A DNA stretch of 64,000 nucleotides from Streptosporangium sp. NBC_01495. GTDB taxonomy: Bacteria > Actinomycetota > Actinomycetes > Streptosporangiales > Streptosporangiaceae. The DNA lies in the NCBI RefSeq assembly GCF_036250735.1, contig NZ_CP109430.1, forward strand, positions 8,742,001 through 8,806,000, read 5' to 3'. Made by a program: the position numbers and the translations under genes. Of the stretch, positions 54,216 through 62,423 are shown one piece after another (within the stretch, counting starts at the first letter, position 1; every line of letters begins with the position of its first letter). Under the pieces are notes generated by a model, which had not been told where the DNA came from, ran no database searches, and saw only the letters and a program-made list of their open reading frames with translations.

Positions 54216-54605
54216 TCACATGTCCCGCTCGATGTGCTCGAAGATGTCGGCGTCCGTCTGCCGCTGCCATTCCGGCAATTCGTCCCAGTCGGCGACGTAG
54301 CCCGGCTTCGGGTCGGAGATGTGCTTGTAGATCTGCGCGATCCAGCACAGCGCGACGAACCGGCCCTTCTGCTCGCGGCCAAGCCTGGCCGTAGCACCGT
54401 CGCTCACCGCGATGAAGTCACGCACCTGGCCGTACACGGCCGCTGCGGCCTGCCGCTCCCACTCCGGCGTGTCATCCCACGGAGTGATGTATCCCGGCTT
54501 CGGCTCACCCGGGTAGTACTGCTTGACCCCGGCGATCCACGCCTCACGGAAACTACGTCCCGGCTCGTTCGACACCGTCCACGTCCTCTCGTCATACGTC
54601 AGCAC
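54216..54605 (-). CDS. Hypothetical protein with internal duplication
   Basis: About 129 residues from a GTG at 54605 (a TTG at 54611 opens the frame). Two related halves are visible: GEPKPGYITPWDDTPEWERQ and SDPKPGYVADWDELPEWQRQ, each followed by a helix (AAVYGQVRDF / ADIFEHIERD). Aromatic and acidic residues dominate. No family recognised. It overlaps the 3' end of the upstream XRE regulator gene by 14 bp, so it is probably coupled to it and may be its partner. Confidence 0.7.
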   Translation of the reverse strand: MLTYDERTWTVSNEPGRSFREAWIAGVKQYYPGEPKPGYITPWDDTPEWERQAAAAVYGQVRDFIAVSDGATARLGREQKGRFVALCWIAQIYKHISDPKPGYVADWDELPEWQRQTDADIFEHIERDM

Positions 54606-55905
54606 GGACAAGCGCCGCGATGCGGTCGTTCAGTTCGGAAACACGACCGTCGGCGAGAAGCGGCGCCAGCTTGACCTGCAACCCTTGAAGCTTGCGGCCA
54701 ATGTAGCCGGAACCGGTTTGCCGACCCAGCTCCAGCGCCTTGCCGCCACACTCAAGCACCTGGTCAACATCCCGATTTTGGAGGCCAAGCAAAGCAAGGT
54801 CTGTCAGCACGCTTCCCTGACGCCGGAGGGAGAGCCCCTGTCCCAACGCGTCCGTGAGCGCCACTTCGGCAAGATCCGGACGCCCGAGTTTCACATAGCA
54901 GGTGCCCTGCTCCTCTGCGAGCCGCGAGCCGTCGAAGCGCAGCCAGCCGCCGTTGTGCACTTGCCCGCCCAGGGTATGTACTTCCTCTGCTGAGTCCAGC
55001 GCCCGCTTACAGCCATCCATATCGCCGAGTTCGGCATGTGTTTCGGCCTGGACGGCAGCGACCCAATATCGTGTCGAAAGATGGCTGTCTCCGCGCTGCG
55101 CCACCTGCGAGGCAACGGCGAGCATGGGCGATGTCTCAGCGGGGCGTCGCTCATACATGCCGATAAAGGCATGCCGTGTCAGTGCACAAGCCCAAAGATC
55201 ATAGGCTTTGGCTTCCCTGCAAGCACTGAGCGCGAGGGTATAGCAACAGGCCGCATCGGTATAGCGGTTACTGTCGAAGAAGACTTCTCCAGCGAGTTGA
55301 AAGAGCTCACCGACCAAACCGCACAGTCGCTGATGTGTTGTAGCCGAGTGTGACCGCTCCAAGCTGGCGGTAAGCAGTCCTAACTGTTGACGTACCAAGG
55401 GGTAAACCACCCGCTTGGACTTGGACAGCAAAAAGACCTTCCAAAGATGAGCATTGAGGGTCTCGTACTCTTCAAGATCCACGGCATCGCTCAGACGCGG
55501 ATGGTTGATATCCATACCGGTGTCTGTGGACGGCAGCGCAACGAAGGTGCCCGCCACGGACAGAGCACGGAGCAACTGTCGACGGTTCATGTCGTCCAGC
55601 TCGCCTGCATCGAGACCATCCCCTTGCGCTACATGGACCAATGCGACAGTAGGCCGCAACGGTGCAGTAACAACAGTCGGAATCTGTTCCGTTGGCAGTG
55701 AGGGCACAAGCAGCGCGTCAAGCTCGGACGGGGTGATTTCTAGCAGCTTTGCGAGTTTCGGCCGGATGTAAGGCTGCGGCTCCGTGCAACCACTCTCCCA
55801 GCGGACGATCGTCGAACGGTCAACACCAAGACGAGCGGCGAGTGATTCCTGACTATAGCCGACCGCTTTGCGACGCTCTGCGAAGCGGTGTCGCCTATGC
55901 GCCAT
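54592..55905 (-). CDS. XRE family regulator with TPR-like C-terminal domain
   Basis: 437 residues. The helix-turn-helix is at about 8-65 (RFAERRKAVGYSQESLAARL, GVDRSTIVRWESGCTEP). The rest is TPR-like helical repeats (LCGLVGELFQLAGEVFFDSN, CCYTLALSACREAKAYDLWA, ETHAELGDMDGCKRALDSAE). This is the same architecture as the regulator at 11279. Lower GC than core genes suggests accessory origin. It overlaps a downstream small gene and diverges from two small coupled genes at 56171-56712. Confidence 0.87.
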   Translation of the reverse strand: MAHRRHRFAERRKAVGYSQESLAARLGVDRSTIVRWESGCTEPQPYIRPKLAKLLEITPSELDALLVPSLPTEQIPTVVTAPLRPTVALVHVAQGDGLDAGELDDMNRRQLLRALSVAGTFVALPSTDTGMDINHPRLSDAVDLEEYETLNAHLWKVFLLSKSKRVVYPLVRQQLGLLTASLERSHSATTHQRLCGLVGELFQLAGEVFFDSNRYTDAACCYTLALSACREAKAYDLWACALTRHAFIGMYERRPAETSPMLAVASQVAQRGDSHLSTRYWVAAVQAETHAELGDMDGCKRALDSAEEVHTLGGQVHNGGWLRFDGSRLAEEQGTCYVKLGRPDLAEVALTDALGQGLSLRRQGSVLTDLALLGLQNRDVDQVLECGGKALELGRQTGSGYIGRKLQGLQVKLAPLLADGRVSELNDRIAALVRADV

Positions 55906-55954
55906 GCGCGCCTCCCTACAAAGCCGTTCACCGAGGTCAGCCTATGGGATGCCG

Positions 55955-55981
55955 CTTGGATGCATCAGAGCATGCATCAAG
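55955..55981. promoter_or_regulatory. Candidate operator of the second XRE-TPR locus
   Basis: CTTGGATGCATC and CATGCATCAAG form an imperfect inverted repeat (one bulge) around an AGAG centre; each arm holds ATGCAT. It lies 50 bp upstream of the XRE start in the 265-bp divergent region. The remainder of that region (55982-56170) shows a normal GGAGG for the rightward gene and no other gene. Confidence 0.45.
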
Positions 55982-56170
55982 AATGCGCCGGTCCTGCTCT
56001 GGTCCGGCTTTCTTCTGACCTGTTCCATCGGAGTGCGCCCAGTGACCAGTAAGGCCGACCAGACAAAACACGACACACTCCAACGTTTATTTCCACGCTT
56101 CATAAGACAGGCCCGCCCGGCGCTTGCGACGACCGGACGAGCCCTTGACCGGACGTAGGAGGTCCGACCC

Positions 56171-56389
56171 ATGGAAGATGCTAGATCCACATTCCCCAAA
56201 CCCGCCATCCCCGGCTGGCGAGTGATCCACAGCGACGCCGGACGCTACTGGGCCAGCCGTGAGCAGCCCTTCCCCAAGGATTCGGAGGAGAACTCTCCAG
56301 CCTTCCGTACCGTGGACGCCGACACCTTCGACGAACTCCAGGCCGAGGTCACCCGGCAGGAGGAAGCGGCCGGACAGGTGGCATCGTGA
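56171..56389 (+). CDS. Small hypothetical protein
   Basis: 72 residues: an N-terminal half with GWRVIHSDAGRYWASREQPF, then an acidic helix DADTFDELQAEVTRQEEAA. No family recognised, but such proteins recur beside XRE-TPR genes in actinomycetes. GGAGG lies 8 nt before the ATG. Its stop overlaps the next gene's GTG start (GTGA), so the two are translationally coupled. Confidence 0.75.
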   Translation: MEDARSTFPKPAIPGWRVIHSDAGRYWASREQPFPKDSEENSPAFRTVDADTFDELQAEVTRQEEAAGQVAS

Positions 56390-56712
56390 TCCGGCGACGG
56401 CCCGCCCGTCCTGCCGGACGGCACCGCAACGGCCAAGCCAGTACCACCTCGCCCCGCCGCTCCTGGGACAGCCACGCCCGCGCCGACGCCGACCGGCTGA
56501 ACCGCGCCTGGGCAGGGTGGGCCGTCCTGTACGGCACGGGCAGTCGCCGCTTCCACGCCATCGCGGCCCGGCCTCTACTGGAACCGCTGATCCTCTCCGA
56601 TCACACACCGGAAGGGCTGGAGGCCCAGATGCGCGAAGCGGAGATGGCCGCGATCATCCGGCACGAGCACGAGACGCCTGTGTCCACGCCGAACGGTCCT
56701 CGCCTCCCATGA
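56386..56712 (+). CDS. Small hypothetical protein, stand-alone form of the domain fused at 9809-10576
   Basis: 108 residues. RRSWDSHARADADRLNRAW, GWAVLYGTGSRRFHAIAA then EPLILSDHTPEGLEAQMREA match the N-terminal 90 residues of the ATPase fusion (APRHWDAASAAC..., WAVWYGPATRCFHAVA, EPLIVYASTANDLRDVMRAA). No known family. The GTG start overlaps the previous stop. Co-occurrence with an XRE-TPR regulator in both loci suggests a common pathway. Confidence 0.75.
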   Translation: MIRRRPARPAGRHRNGQASTTSPRRSWDSHARADADRLNRAWAGWAVLYGTGSRRFHAIAARPLLEPLILSDHTPEGLEAQMREAEMAAIIRHEHETPVSTPNGPRLP

Positions 56713-57051
56713 ACAGGCGCGGTGGCATCACTTCCCCAGCGCCGCCGCGCCCCCATACCCGCACAGGCCCGGCACGGAGGGGTGCACCGGCCTTTGCGTG
56801 ACGCGGGCGGGCGGAGTCGTCACCCGACCCGCCCGCGTCGTCCTCTCACGTCCAGGACTCACGCCCGGCGGTATCGGGCCTCGCAGCCGTCGCGCTCCGC
56901 GCGATCCACGCTCGGGCAGCGTCCTGTGGGGCTCCGCCCCACACCAGACGAGGCGCCTCCCGGCCCCTCGCGCTCCCCTGGCGACGGCCCCTTCCCAGGC
57001 TTCGAGGCGTGGCGGCGCGGGTCCCTCCAGATCCCGCGCCGCCACGCCGGT
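56713..57051. repeat. 339-bp gap with a 42-bp repeat copy and terminator
   Basis: Noncoding as far as can be judged. The exact second copy of the 42-bp repeat is at 56921-56962. It shares with copy 1 the hairpin GTGGGGC-tcc-GCCCCAC, which could end the rightward small genes. The terminator of the leftward genes is at 57006-57048. Confidence 0.8.
57006..57048 (-). terminator. Very strong hairpin terminator
   Basis: A perfect 16-bp GC stem GGCGTGGCGGCGCGGG (57006-57021) and CCCGCGCCGCCACGCC (57033-57048) around an 11-nt loop, 3 bp beyond the stop of the minus-strand gene at 57052. It could work in both directions. Confidence 0.8.
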
Positions 57052-57342
57052 CTATCGGGCCCTCCCGGACAGCAGGGCCGTCCAGATCGCCCGAGTTTCG
57101 GTGATCGACCAACGATGGCTCTCATCCACCCGATGGTCGCCGTCGAGTTGCGTGGTACGCCGGATGAAGCCTCGCCCTCCGCCCTCGCACAACTCGTACA
57201 CCGTGGCCCGGCACGCGCACGTCCACGCCACCGGCCGCACCCGCTCCGGCATCCCGTACGACGTGCGCCAGTCGAGCCGCGCGTGATCACGCTGCGCCAG
57301 ACCCAGGTGAGGACTCAGGCACGTTTCATCCAGCCCGATCAC
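57052..57342 (-). CDS. Small hypothetical protein
   Basis: 96 residues from a GTG that overlaps the upstream stop as GTGA. RLDWRTSYGMPERVRPVAWT, CACRATVYELCEGGGRGFIR and SITETRAIWTALLSGRAR show a compact basic protein with three closely spaced Cys. No family recognised. Coupling to the gene at 57339 and the terminator right after its stop support its reality. Confidence 0.65.
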   Translation of the reverse strand: MIGLDETCLSPHLGLAQRDHARLDWRTSYGMPERVRPVAWTCACRATVYELCEGGGRGFIRRTTQLDGDHRVDESHRWSITETRAIWTALLSGRAR

Positions 57343-57683
57343 GGCACCCGCTCCAGGATCACCTCGGACGGCGGATACGTCCGCTGGAGTTCTTCGCGGC
57401 GACGGGCGACGCGGCGTGCCGCCGTAATCGGATCCTCCACGCCGTACGCCGTGTAGAGCCGCCGCCCCGTCTTCCACGACAGGTGGCCTGTCCACCACCG
57501 GTAGACCGTGCCGTCCGTCCAGACGAGAAGCTCACGCCAGACCGACACCACGGCGACGCCGAACCCGTGGTGGACGTCGGCGTGAACGCCCAGAGCCGCG
57601 AGTTCGATGCGCAGTCTCTCCCCGGCGGCACAGACGTCGCGGGGAGTATCGGATCTCACCGTTTCCGAAGGGATGGCGACCAT
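57339..57683 (-). CDS. Small hypothetical protein
   Basis: 114 residues from the ATG at 57683 (a further in-frame start lies at 57698). VCAAGERLRIELAALGVHAD then VHHGFGVAVVSVWRELLVWT and DGTVYRWWTGHLS suggest a small mixed alpha/beta domain with several Trp. It is the first gene of a coupled pair with 57052-57342. The XRE regulator at 57783 is upstream on the same strand, about 100 bp away. Confidence 0.65.
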   Translation of the reverse strand: MVAIPSETVRSDTPRDVCAAGERLRIELAALGVHADVHHGFGVAVVSVWRELLVWTDGTVYRWWTGHLSWKTGRRLYTAYGVEDPITAARRVARRREELQRTYPPSEVILERVP

Positions 57684-57782
57684 GCCCGTAAGCATCACGG
57701 AGCGTTACGGCCAACTCCAGATACGTGATGTGACAGTTGAAGATCACGATCATGAAACCTGTCACGCGAGGTGGCAGTTCGG

Positions 57783-59039
57783 TCAGGACTCGATCCCCAG
57801 GAAGCTCGCGATCTCCGCGTGCTCGGCCCGGAGCGCCCGCGACCGGTCCTCGATGAGCTGATCGACCACGCGCCGGGCGAACGACTGGTACCTGAGCCAG
57901 TGCGGCACCCGCGTCCGGAGGTCGTGGAGAATCGCCCACGATTCGGCCGCGTTGCCCTCGGAGGCGTGAGCGCTCGCCACGTCGAGCATGTGGCGATGCC
58001 GGGTGCTGCTCGCCAGCCTGCCCGACGGCCGCACTCCCTCGCGAATCTCCAGGGCCCTGGCGTTCCTCCCCTGGACCACGGCGTACTCGACGGCCTTTAT
58101 CTGGATCAGCTCCGGGGAGAAACCCGCGAAGGTCGCCGAGCCCCGAGCCGCCCACAGTGCGGGAGCCTCCAACTCCTGCCCCTCGATGCGATGAGCCCCG
58201 GCCCTGGCGAGGGCCAGCATCTCGTCGGCGTCGTCGCCCTCGTTGTTCCGTACGGCCGCCGCCGACCCCCACAGCAGCAGCCACCCCCAGGTGGCGAACT
58301 GCGCCGGAGTACCGGTCGAGAATCGCGGCTCGATGGCCTCGGCGGTCGTCATCGCGGCACGGCGGGAGTCGTCCAGGCGTCCCTCACGAAGGAACAGCCA
58401 GCACTCGTTGAAGACGTTCCACGCGCCCAGCAGCGGATCATCGGCTCGCTCGGCCGCCGCGATCCCCTCGGAGATCGCCTGGTAGGCGAGGTCGTACTGC
58501 TGAAGCTGGATCAGTGCCTGCGCGGAGAACTGGAAGGTCTGTGAGAGAAGCGTCAGCGCGGCGCGCTCCTCGTCTCCACCGTGGGCGTCGGCCAGCAGCG
58601 AGCGGGCCTCCAGAAGCAGCGAGGGAATCGTCCGCACGACCGCGCGATAGTCGTCCTCCCGGTAGAGCCGATTCGCCGCCAGGAACGAGGCACGCACCGA
58701 CTCGTACGTGACCGGGCCGTCGAGGTCGGGTATCTGGACTCCGGTCAGCCCGCGTACCGGTTTGAGTGTCCGGCGCAGCGCGAAGAGATCCGCGTGCACG
58801 GTCTCGTCCAGTGGCGACACCGGTTCGGGAGAGGGCTGGAACAGGTCGGAGGTCCGCACGTTCAGCGCCTGGGCCAGCTTGCGCAGCGTCGAGACGCGGG
58901 CACTCTTGCGGTCGCTCTGTTCAAGTTTGCGGATGGTGGACACGCTGACGCCCGAGCGTTCTTCCAGGTCTTCTTGCGTGAGCCCCTTGCTCACCCGGAT
59001 GCGCGCCAGGTTGTCACCGAGGGCTGGTTCCACCGCCAT
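57783..59039 (-). CDS. XRE family regulator with TPR-like C-terminal domain
   Basis: About 418 residues (ATG at 59039; a GTG at 59051 is possible). The helix-turn-helix covers about 8-65 (LARIRVSKGLTQEDLEERSG, VSVSTIRKLEQSDRKSARVS). The remainder is TPR-like (ALTLLSQTFQFSAQALIQLQ, WLFLREGRLDDSRRAAMTTA, DVASAHASEGNAAESWAILH). It diverges from the GntR gene at 59193. TGGCG-gaag-CGCCA (59105-59118) in the intergenic region is a possible site. Confidence 0.85.
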   Translation of the reverse strand: MAVEPALGDNLARIRVSKGLTQEDLEERSGVSVSTIRKLEQSDRKSARVSTLRKLAQALNVRTSDLFQPSPEPVSPLDETVHADLFALRRTLKPVRGLTGVQIPDLDGPVTYESVRASFLAANRLYREDDYRAVVRTIPSLLLEARSLLADAHGGDEERAALTLLSQTFQFSAQALIQLQQYDLAYQAISEGIAAAERADDPLLGAWNVFNECWLFLREGRLDDSRRAAMTTAEAIEPRFSTGTPAQFATWGWLLLWGSAAAVRNNEGDDADEMLALARAGAHRIEGQELEAPALWAARGSATFAGFSPELIQIKAVEYAVVQGRNARALEIREGVRPSGRLASSTRHRHMLDVASAHASEGNAAESWAILHDLRTRVPHWLRYQSFARRVVDQLIEDRSRALRAEHAEIASFLGIES

Positions 59040-59149
59040 GATCCAGAACACCTCAATCCGGAGTCGGCCTGCCTCCAGGGTAATCCCGGCCGTTGACCCC
59101 CTTTTGGCGGAAGCGCCATTGTTCCCTCAAGGCGAGTACGCCGGTTACT

Positions 59150-59163
59150 TGTCGTATACGACA
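59150..59163. promoter_or_regulatory. Probable GntR (HutC-type) operator
   Basis: TGTCGTATACGACA is a perfect 14-bp palindrome containing GT-n-TA...AC spacing seen at HutC-subfamily GntR sites. It lies 30 bp before the GntR start and should mediate autoregulation. Confidence 0.65.
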
Positions 59164-59192
59164 CTGGCCAGCATGATGCGGGGAGGAGGCGC

Positions 59193-59948
59193 ATGACCGG
59201 CCACGCCTATGAGCACGTCACCGCCGAGTTGCGGGACGCGATCCTCCGTGGCGACTACCCGCCCGGTACCAAGCTCCCCCGGCACGCCGACCTCGCCGCC
59301 CGGTACGGCGTCTCCGACATCGTGATCAGGCAGGCGATCGACGGACTCAAGACCTCGGGCCTGGTCGACACCAAGGGGCGCGGCGGGACCTGGGTCCGCG
59401 AGCGGCCGGTCACCAGGCGCGTTTCCATGGACCGCTATCGGGCCGACATAGGTCCTCAGGAGACCCCGCAGACCTCGTTCACCACGGATGCCGGGATCAC
59501 CTGGGCGGAATACCGGCTGGACAAGGCGTTCCGGTGGATCGAGGCCGACGAGCGCCTAGCCGGTCTGTTCGGTGTCGAACCCGGCGCCCGGGTGCTGGAA
59601 CGCCGGTTCGTCTTCTACGCCAAGGGCGTCCCCTCGCAGATGTCCCGGCCGTGCCTGCTCGCCTCCGACGTGGAGGGCACACCGGTCGCGGACCCGAGGA
59701 ACGAGCCGTGGCCCGGTGGCACCATCGGCCAGTTGCGCACGCTCGGCATCGAGGTCGACGAGATCACGGAGGAGACGGCGGTCCGCATGCCGACCCCGGA
59801 CGAGTCCGAACGCCTCAGGATCGGCTCCGGGGTTCCCGTGTTCTCGATCACCCGGCTGATGCGCTCCAGGGGACGCGTGGTCGAGGTCGCGGACCCGATC
59901 GTCATCCCCGGAGACCGTGCGGTCCGGGTGGACCACATGGACCTGTAG
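59193..59948 (+). CDS. GntR family regulator (HutC subfamily, UTRA domain)
   Basis: 251 residues. The N-terminal winged helix covers about 5-70 (VTAELRDAILRGDYPPGTKL, LAARYGVSDIVIRQAIDGLK). The UTRA effector domain covers about 95-245 (VLERRFVFYAKGVPSQMSRP, EITEETAVRMPTPDESERLR, VFSITRLMRS). GGGAGGAGG precedes the ATG. Such regulators are frequent in actinomycete integrative elements and sugar/antibiotic loci. The ligand is unknown. It may control the GNAT gene downstream. Confidence 0.9.
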   Translation: MTGHAYEHVTAELRDAILRGDYPPGTKLPRHADLAARYGVSDIVIRQAIDGLKTSGLVDTKGRGGTWVRERPVTRRVSMDRYRADIGPQETPQTSFTTDAGITWAEYRLDKAFRWIEADERLAGLFGVEPGARVLERRFVFYAKGVPSQMSRPCLLASDVEGTPVADPRNEPWPGGTIGQLRTLGIEVDEITEETAVRMPTPDESERLRIGSGVPVFSITRLMRSRGRVVEVADPIVIPGDRAVRVDHMDL

Positions 59949-60061
59949 GCCTGAGAAAGGACAGCCACGTCCCCACGGGCCACCCGCTGGACTTCCCGGC
60001 TGTTTCGGACGAGGCCCCATGGATAGTTTCGGAACGGTGGCGGGCGAGGAAGGCGGGTGCC

Positions 60062-60640
60062 GTGGGCACGACAGCGAGAGATCGTGTGATCGTGAAGGTC
60101 CTGAGCCCGGAGGAGGCCGAGACGATCGCCGAGGAGGTCGGCACGGCGTACCGGGAGTCGTTCGGCGCCCCGCCCAACAACGAGGGAGCCGCCGAGTTCG
60201 AGCACCAGCGCGCCTCCTACGCCGACCTCCTCAGGCGACGGGGGTTCCGGCTGTCGGTCGCCCGGCGGGACGGGCTGCTGGTCGGCTTCGCCTACGGGGC
60301 GTTCCTGCGGGAGGGTGGCCGCTGGTGGAACGGCATGCGTGATCCGCTCCCGGCCGGGTTCACCGACGAGTCCGGTTCCCGCACCTGGCACCTGGTGGAT
60401 CTGGGCGTACTGCCGGGCCACCGCGGGCGCGGCGTCGCCAGACGGCTGACCGAGGCGGTGCTGGCCGGGTGCGGGGCGCGGCGGGCGGTGCTGGCCGTGG
60501 AGCCTCGGCTGGAGGGCAATCAGCGGCTCTACCGGTCGTGGGGCTGGCGGCAGGTCGGGAGCGTGGACGCCCCGGCGTCGTCCGTCAACGACGTCTACGA
60601 CATCTACGTACTGGAAGACCTGTCCGCGGGCAGACCGTAG
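60062..60640 (+). CDS. GNAT family N-acetyltransferase
   Basis: 192 residues from a GTG at 60062 (GGCGGG upstream; the frame stays open far upstream within the GntR gene). The acetyl-CoA motif is LGVLPGHRGRGVARRLTEAVL, and LYRSWGWRQVGS is the GNAT C-terminal motif. RRRGFRLSVARRDGLLVGFA is the segment also found as a fragment at 54116. Substrate is unknown. Its 3' end overlaps the convergent regulator gene by 37 bp. Confidence 0.87.
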   Translation: MGTTARDRVIVKVLSPEEAETIAEEVGTAYRESFGAPPNNEGAAEFEHQRASYADLLRRRGFRLSVARRDGLLVGFAYGAFLREGGRWWNGMRDPLPAGFTDESGSRTWHLVDLGVLPGHRGRGVARRLTEAVLAGCGARRAVLAVEPRLEGNQRLYRSWGWRQVGSVDAPASSVNDVYDIYVLEDLSAGRP

Positions 60641-62235
60641 GAGCGCAGCCGCTCGTCCAGGCGCACCACGAGGTCGGCGCGGTTCCAGGGTGACAGCGCC
60701 CGGCGGGCGTCGGCGGTGGCCGCGACCAGTCGCGGGGACCGGTTGCGGCTGGTGAGCTCGGCGGCTCGGGCCAGCTCCGTACAGGCCTGACCGATCTCAC
60801 GTTTCTGGGCGAACGCGCGGCTGAGATACAGGTGACCGAACGCCAGGTTGCGGGGGAAGGCCGTCCCTATCGAGGTCATCGCCTCCCGCGCGCAGGCGAT
60901 CGCGCTGTCGGGTTCGCGCATGTCGAGGTGGCACAGGGCTCGGGTCAGCGTGAGCATGGCCGGGCCGAAGAAGTACGTCAGGCTCCGGCCGGGGTCGTCC
61001 TCCGTGGAGTCGTCCAGCCCCGCGCGGGCGGCCGACAACGCGGTACGGCACCGCGCGCGGTCCTTGGCCCGGTTCTTGCCGCTCTCGCGACGCAGGACTC
61101 CCGCGTAGGCGCGGGCGCCGACGTCGTTGGCGTAGGCGATCAGTATGGGACTGCCGCCTCGCTGCGCCCAGGCGAGTGCCCCGAGAGCGTGCTCGACCCC
61201 GAGACGCGGGTCACCCGACCAGGTGGCCAGGTGACTCCACTGGGCGAGCACGTAACTGGACATGAGGTCGTCATCGGCTTCGTGAGCGGCACGCCGGGCC
61301 TGGCCGTAGTAGTGCTCGGCTCCGGCGAAGTCGCCGGAGTTGAACAGCAGCCACCCGATGAAGCGGGATATGTCGGCCAGCAGCGACATCAGTCGGTGGC
61401 GCAGGTCCTCGTCCGCGGTGCCGGTCAGGAGCCGGCGGACCAGCCCGTGCTGCGCCAGAGCGGTCTCCAGCACGGCCTGGGGACCCAGGATGTCCTCCTG
61501 CCTGATGGCGTGACGAAGGATCGTCTCCACATGCCCGACCACCTCGCCGTCGACCCGCGAGGGCGCCCGGGAGGCCAGCGTCAGGCGTTCGAGGGCGTCG
61601 CGGTCCAGGTGGGCGAGGAGGGGGGAGGCATGCGCCGCGGCCGCCGCGGAGGCGATCACGGCCAGTAGGTCGCGGCGTTTCATCCCGTCCGCCCACTGGG
61701 TGAGAGCGGCGACCAGATAGCCGAACTCCTGCTCCCGCAGATCCGCGACCGCGAGAACCCGACCGGCCTCGTGGCCGGGCGGCCGTGTCGGTAACCCGCC
61801 CAGGAATGAGGCGATATCGGTGACGGTGAGTATGGGCCGGGGGGCGGGCCCGTCCTTGGCAACCGGGTGCCTGCCGGCGCGGTCGTCGTCACGGCTGTGG
61901 TCCTCCCCATGGACCAGGTCCCCGGCCCGGCACTGGTAGATGCGGGCCAGGCGTTCCAGGCCGGAGATGGGAGGCTCGTTGCCGGTCACCGAGGGCCAGG
62001 CCTCCCACGCCCCGAGCCGGCGTTCGCTGAGCGCGTCGTCGGGCCAGCGCAGATTCCATAGTTGGACCACCTTGGACTGCGTGTATCGGTGTGCCTCGCG
62101 GAAGCCGCGCAGCGGATTGAGCTTGAACCGGAGCTGATAGTCCGCGGCGATCTGGCTCCACGTCGCCCCGTGCTCGCGCATCTGGGCCGTGAGAACGTCC
62201 ATCTGCCGCTTGAGGCTGCGGGGTCTGGGTGGCAT
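60604..62235 (-). CDS. Regulator-like protein with atypical N-terminal HTH and TPR-like repeats
   Basis: 543 residues. The N-terminus (VLTAQMREHGATWSQIAADY and a short helical segment up to YQCRAGDLVHGED) looks like a divergent XRE-type helix-turn-helix. A linker follows, then long TPR-like repeats (SLLADISRFIGWLLFNSGDF, AEHYYGQARRAAHEADDDLM, LAFGHLYLSRAFAQKREIGQ). Same general class as the other three XRE-TPR proteins but with a larger DNA-binding region. Its last 37 bp overlap the convergent GNAT gene. Function unknown. Confidence 0.75.
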   Translation of the reverse strand: MPPRPRSLKRQMDVLTAQMREHGATWSQIAADYQLRFKLNPLRGFREAHRYTQSKVVQLWNLRWPDDALSERRLGAWEAWPSVTGNEPPISGLERLARIYQCRAGDLVHGEDHSRDDDRAGRHPVAKDGPAPRPILTVTDIASFLGGLPTRPPGHEAGRVLAVADLREQEFGYLVAALTQWADGMKRRDLLAVIASAAAAAHASPLLAHLDRDALERLTLASRAPSRVDGEVVGHVETILRHAIRQEDILGPQAVLETALAQHGLVRRLLTGTADEDLRHRLMSLLADISRFIGWLLFNSGDFAGAEHYYGQARRAAHEADDDLMSSYVLAQWSHLATWSGDPRLGVEHALGALAWAQRGGSPILIAYANDVGARAYAGVLRRESGKNRAKDRARCRTALSAARAGLDDSTEDDPGRSLTYFFGPAMLTLTRALCHLDMREPDSAIACAREAMTSIGTAFPRNLAFGHLYLSRAFAQKREIGQACTELARAAELTSRNRSPRLVAATADARRALSPWNRADLVVRLDERLRSYGLPADRSSST

Positions 62236-62423
62236 CGCTCGCCCCTCCCGGGCGTCAACTCCCCCGAGGCGGTGTTTTGTTTTCCAAACGCTACGGCATC
62301 GCTTACGCCAAGTGACGGCCGATTCAAAAACCGGCGACCAGATCGCCGATTTTGGTCACCGAGGTGTCGAACAGGTGGTGGCACCCGCCTCACCACCGCC
62401 CGGTGCGGTCCGCCGGGGGCGGG

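Noticed and set aside
56722-57456. Long plus-strand frame across 56722-57456
   Set aside because: It crosses the 42-bp repeat, the terminator hairpin and two coupled minus-strand genes, and its translation is low-complexity Arg/Pro.
57607-57861. 84-codon plus-strand frame between the small genes and the XRE regulator
   Set aside because: It overlaps both minus-strand genes at their ends, lacks a good ribosome-binding site and shows no motif.
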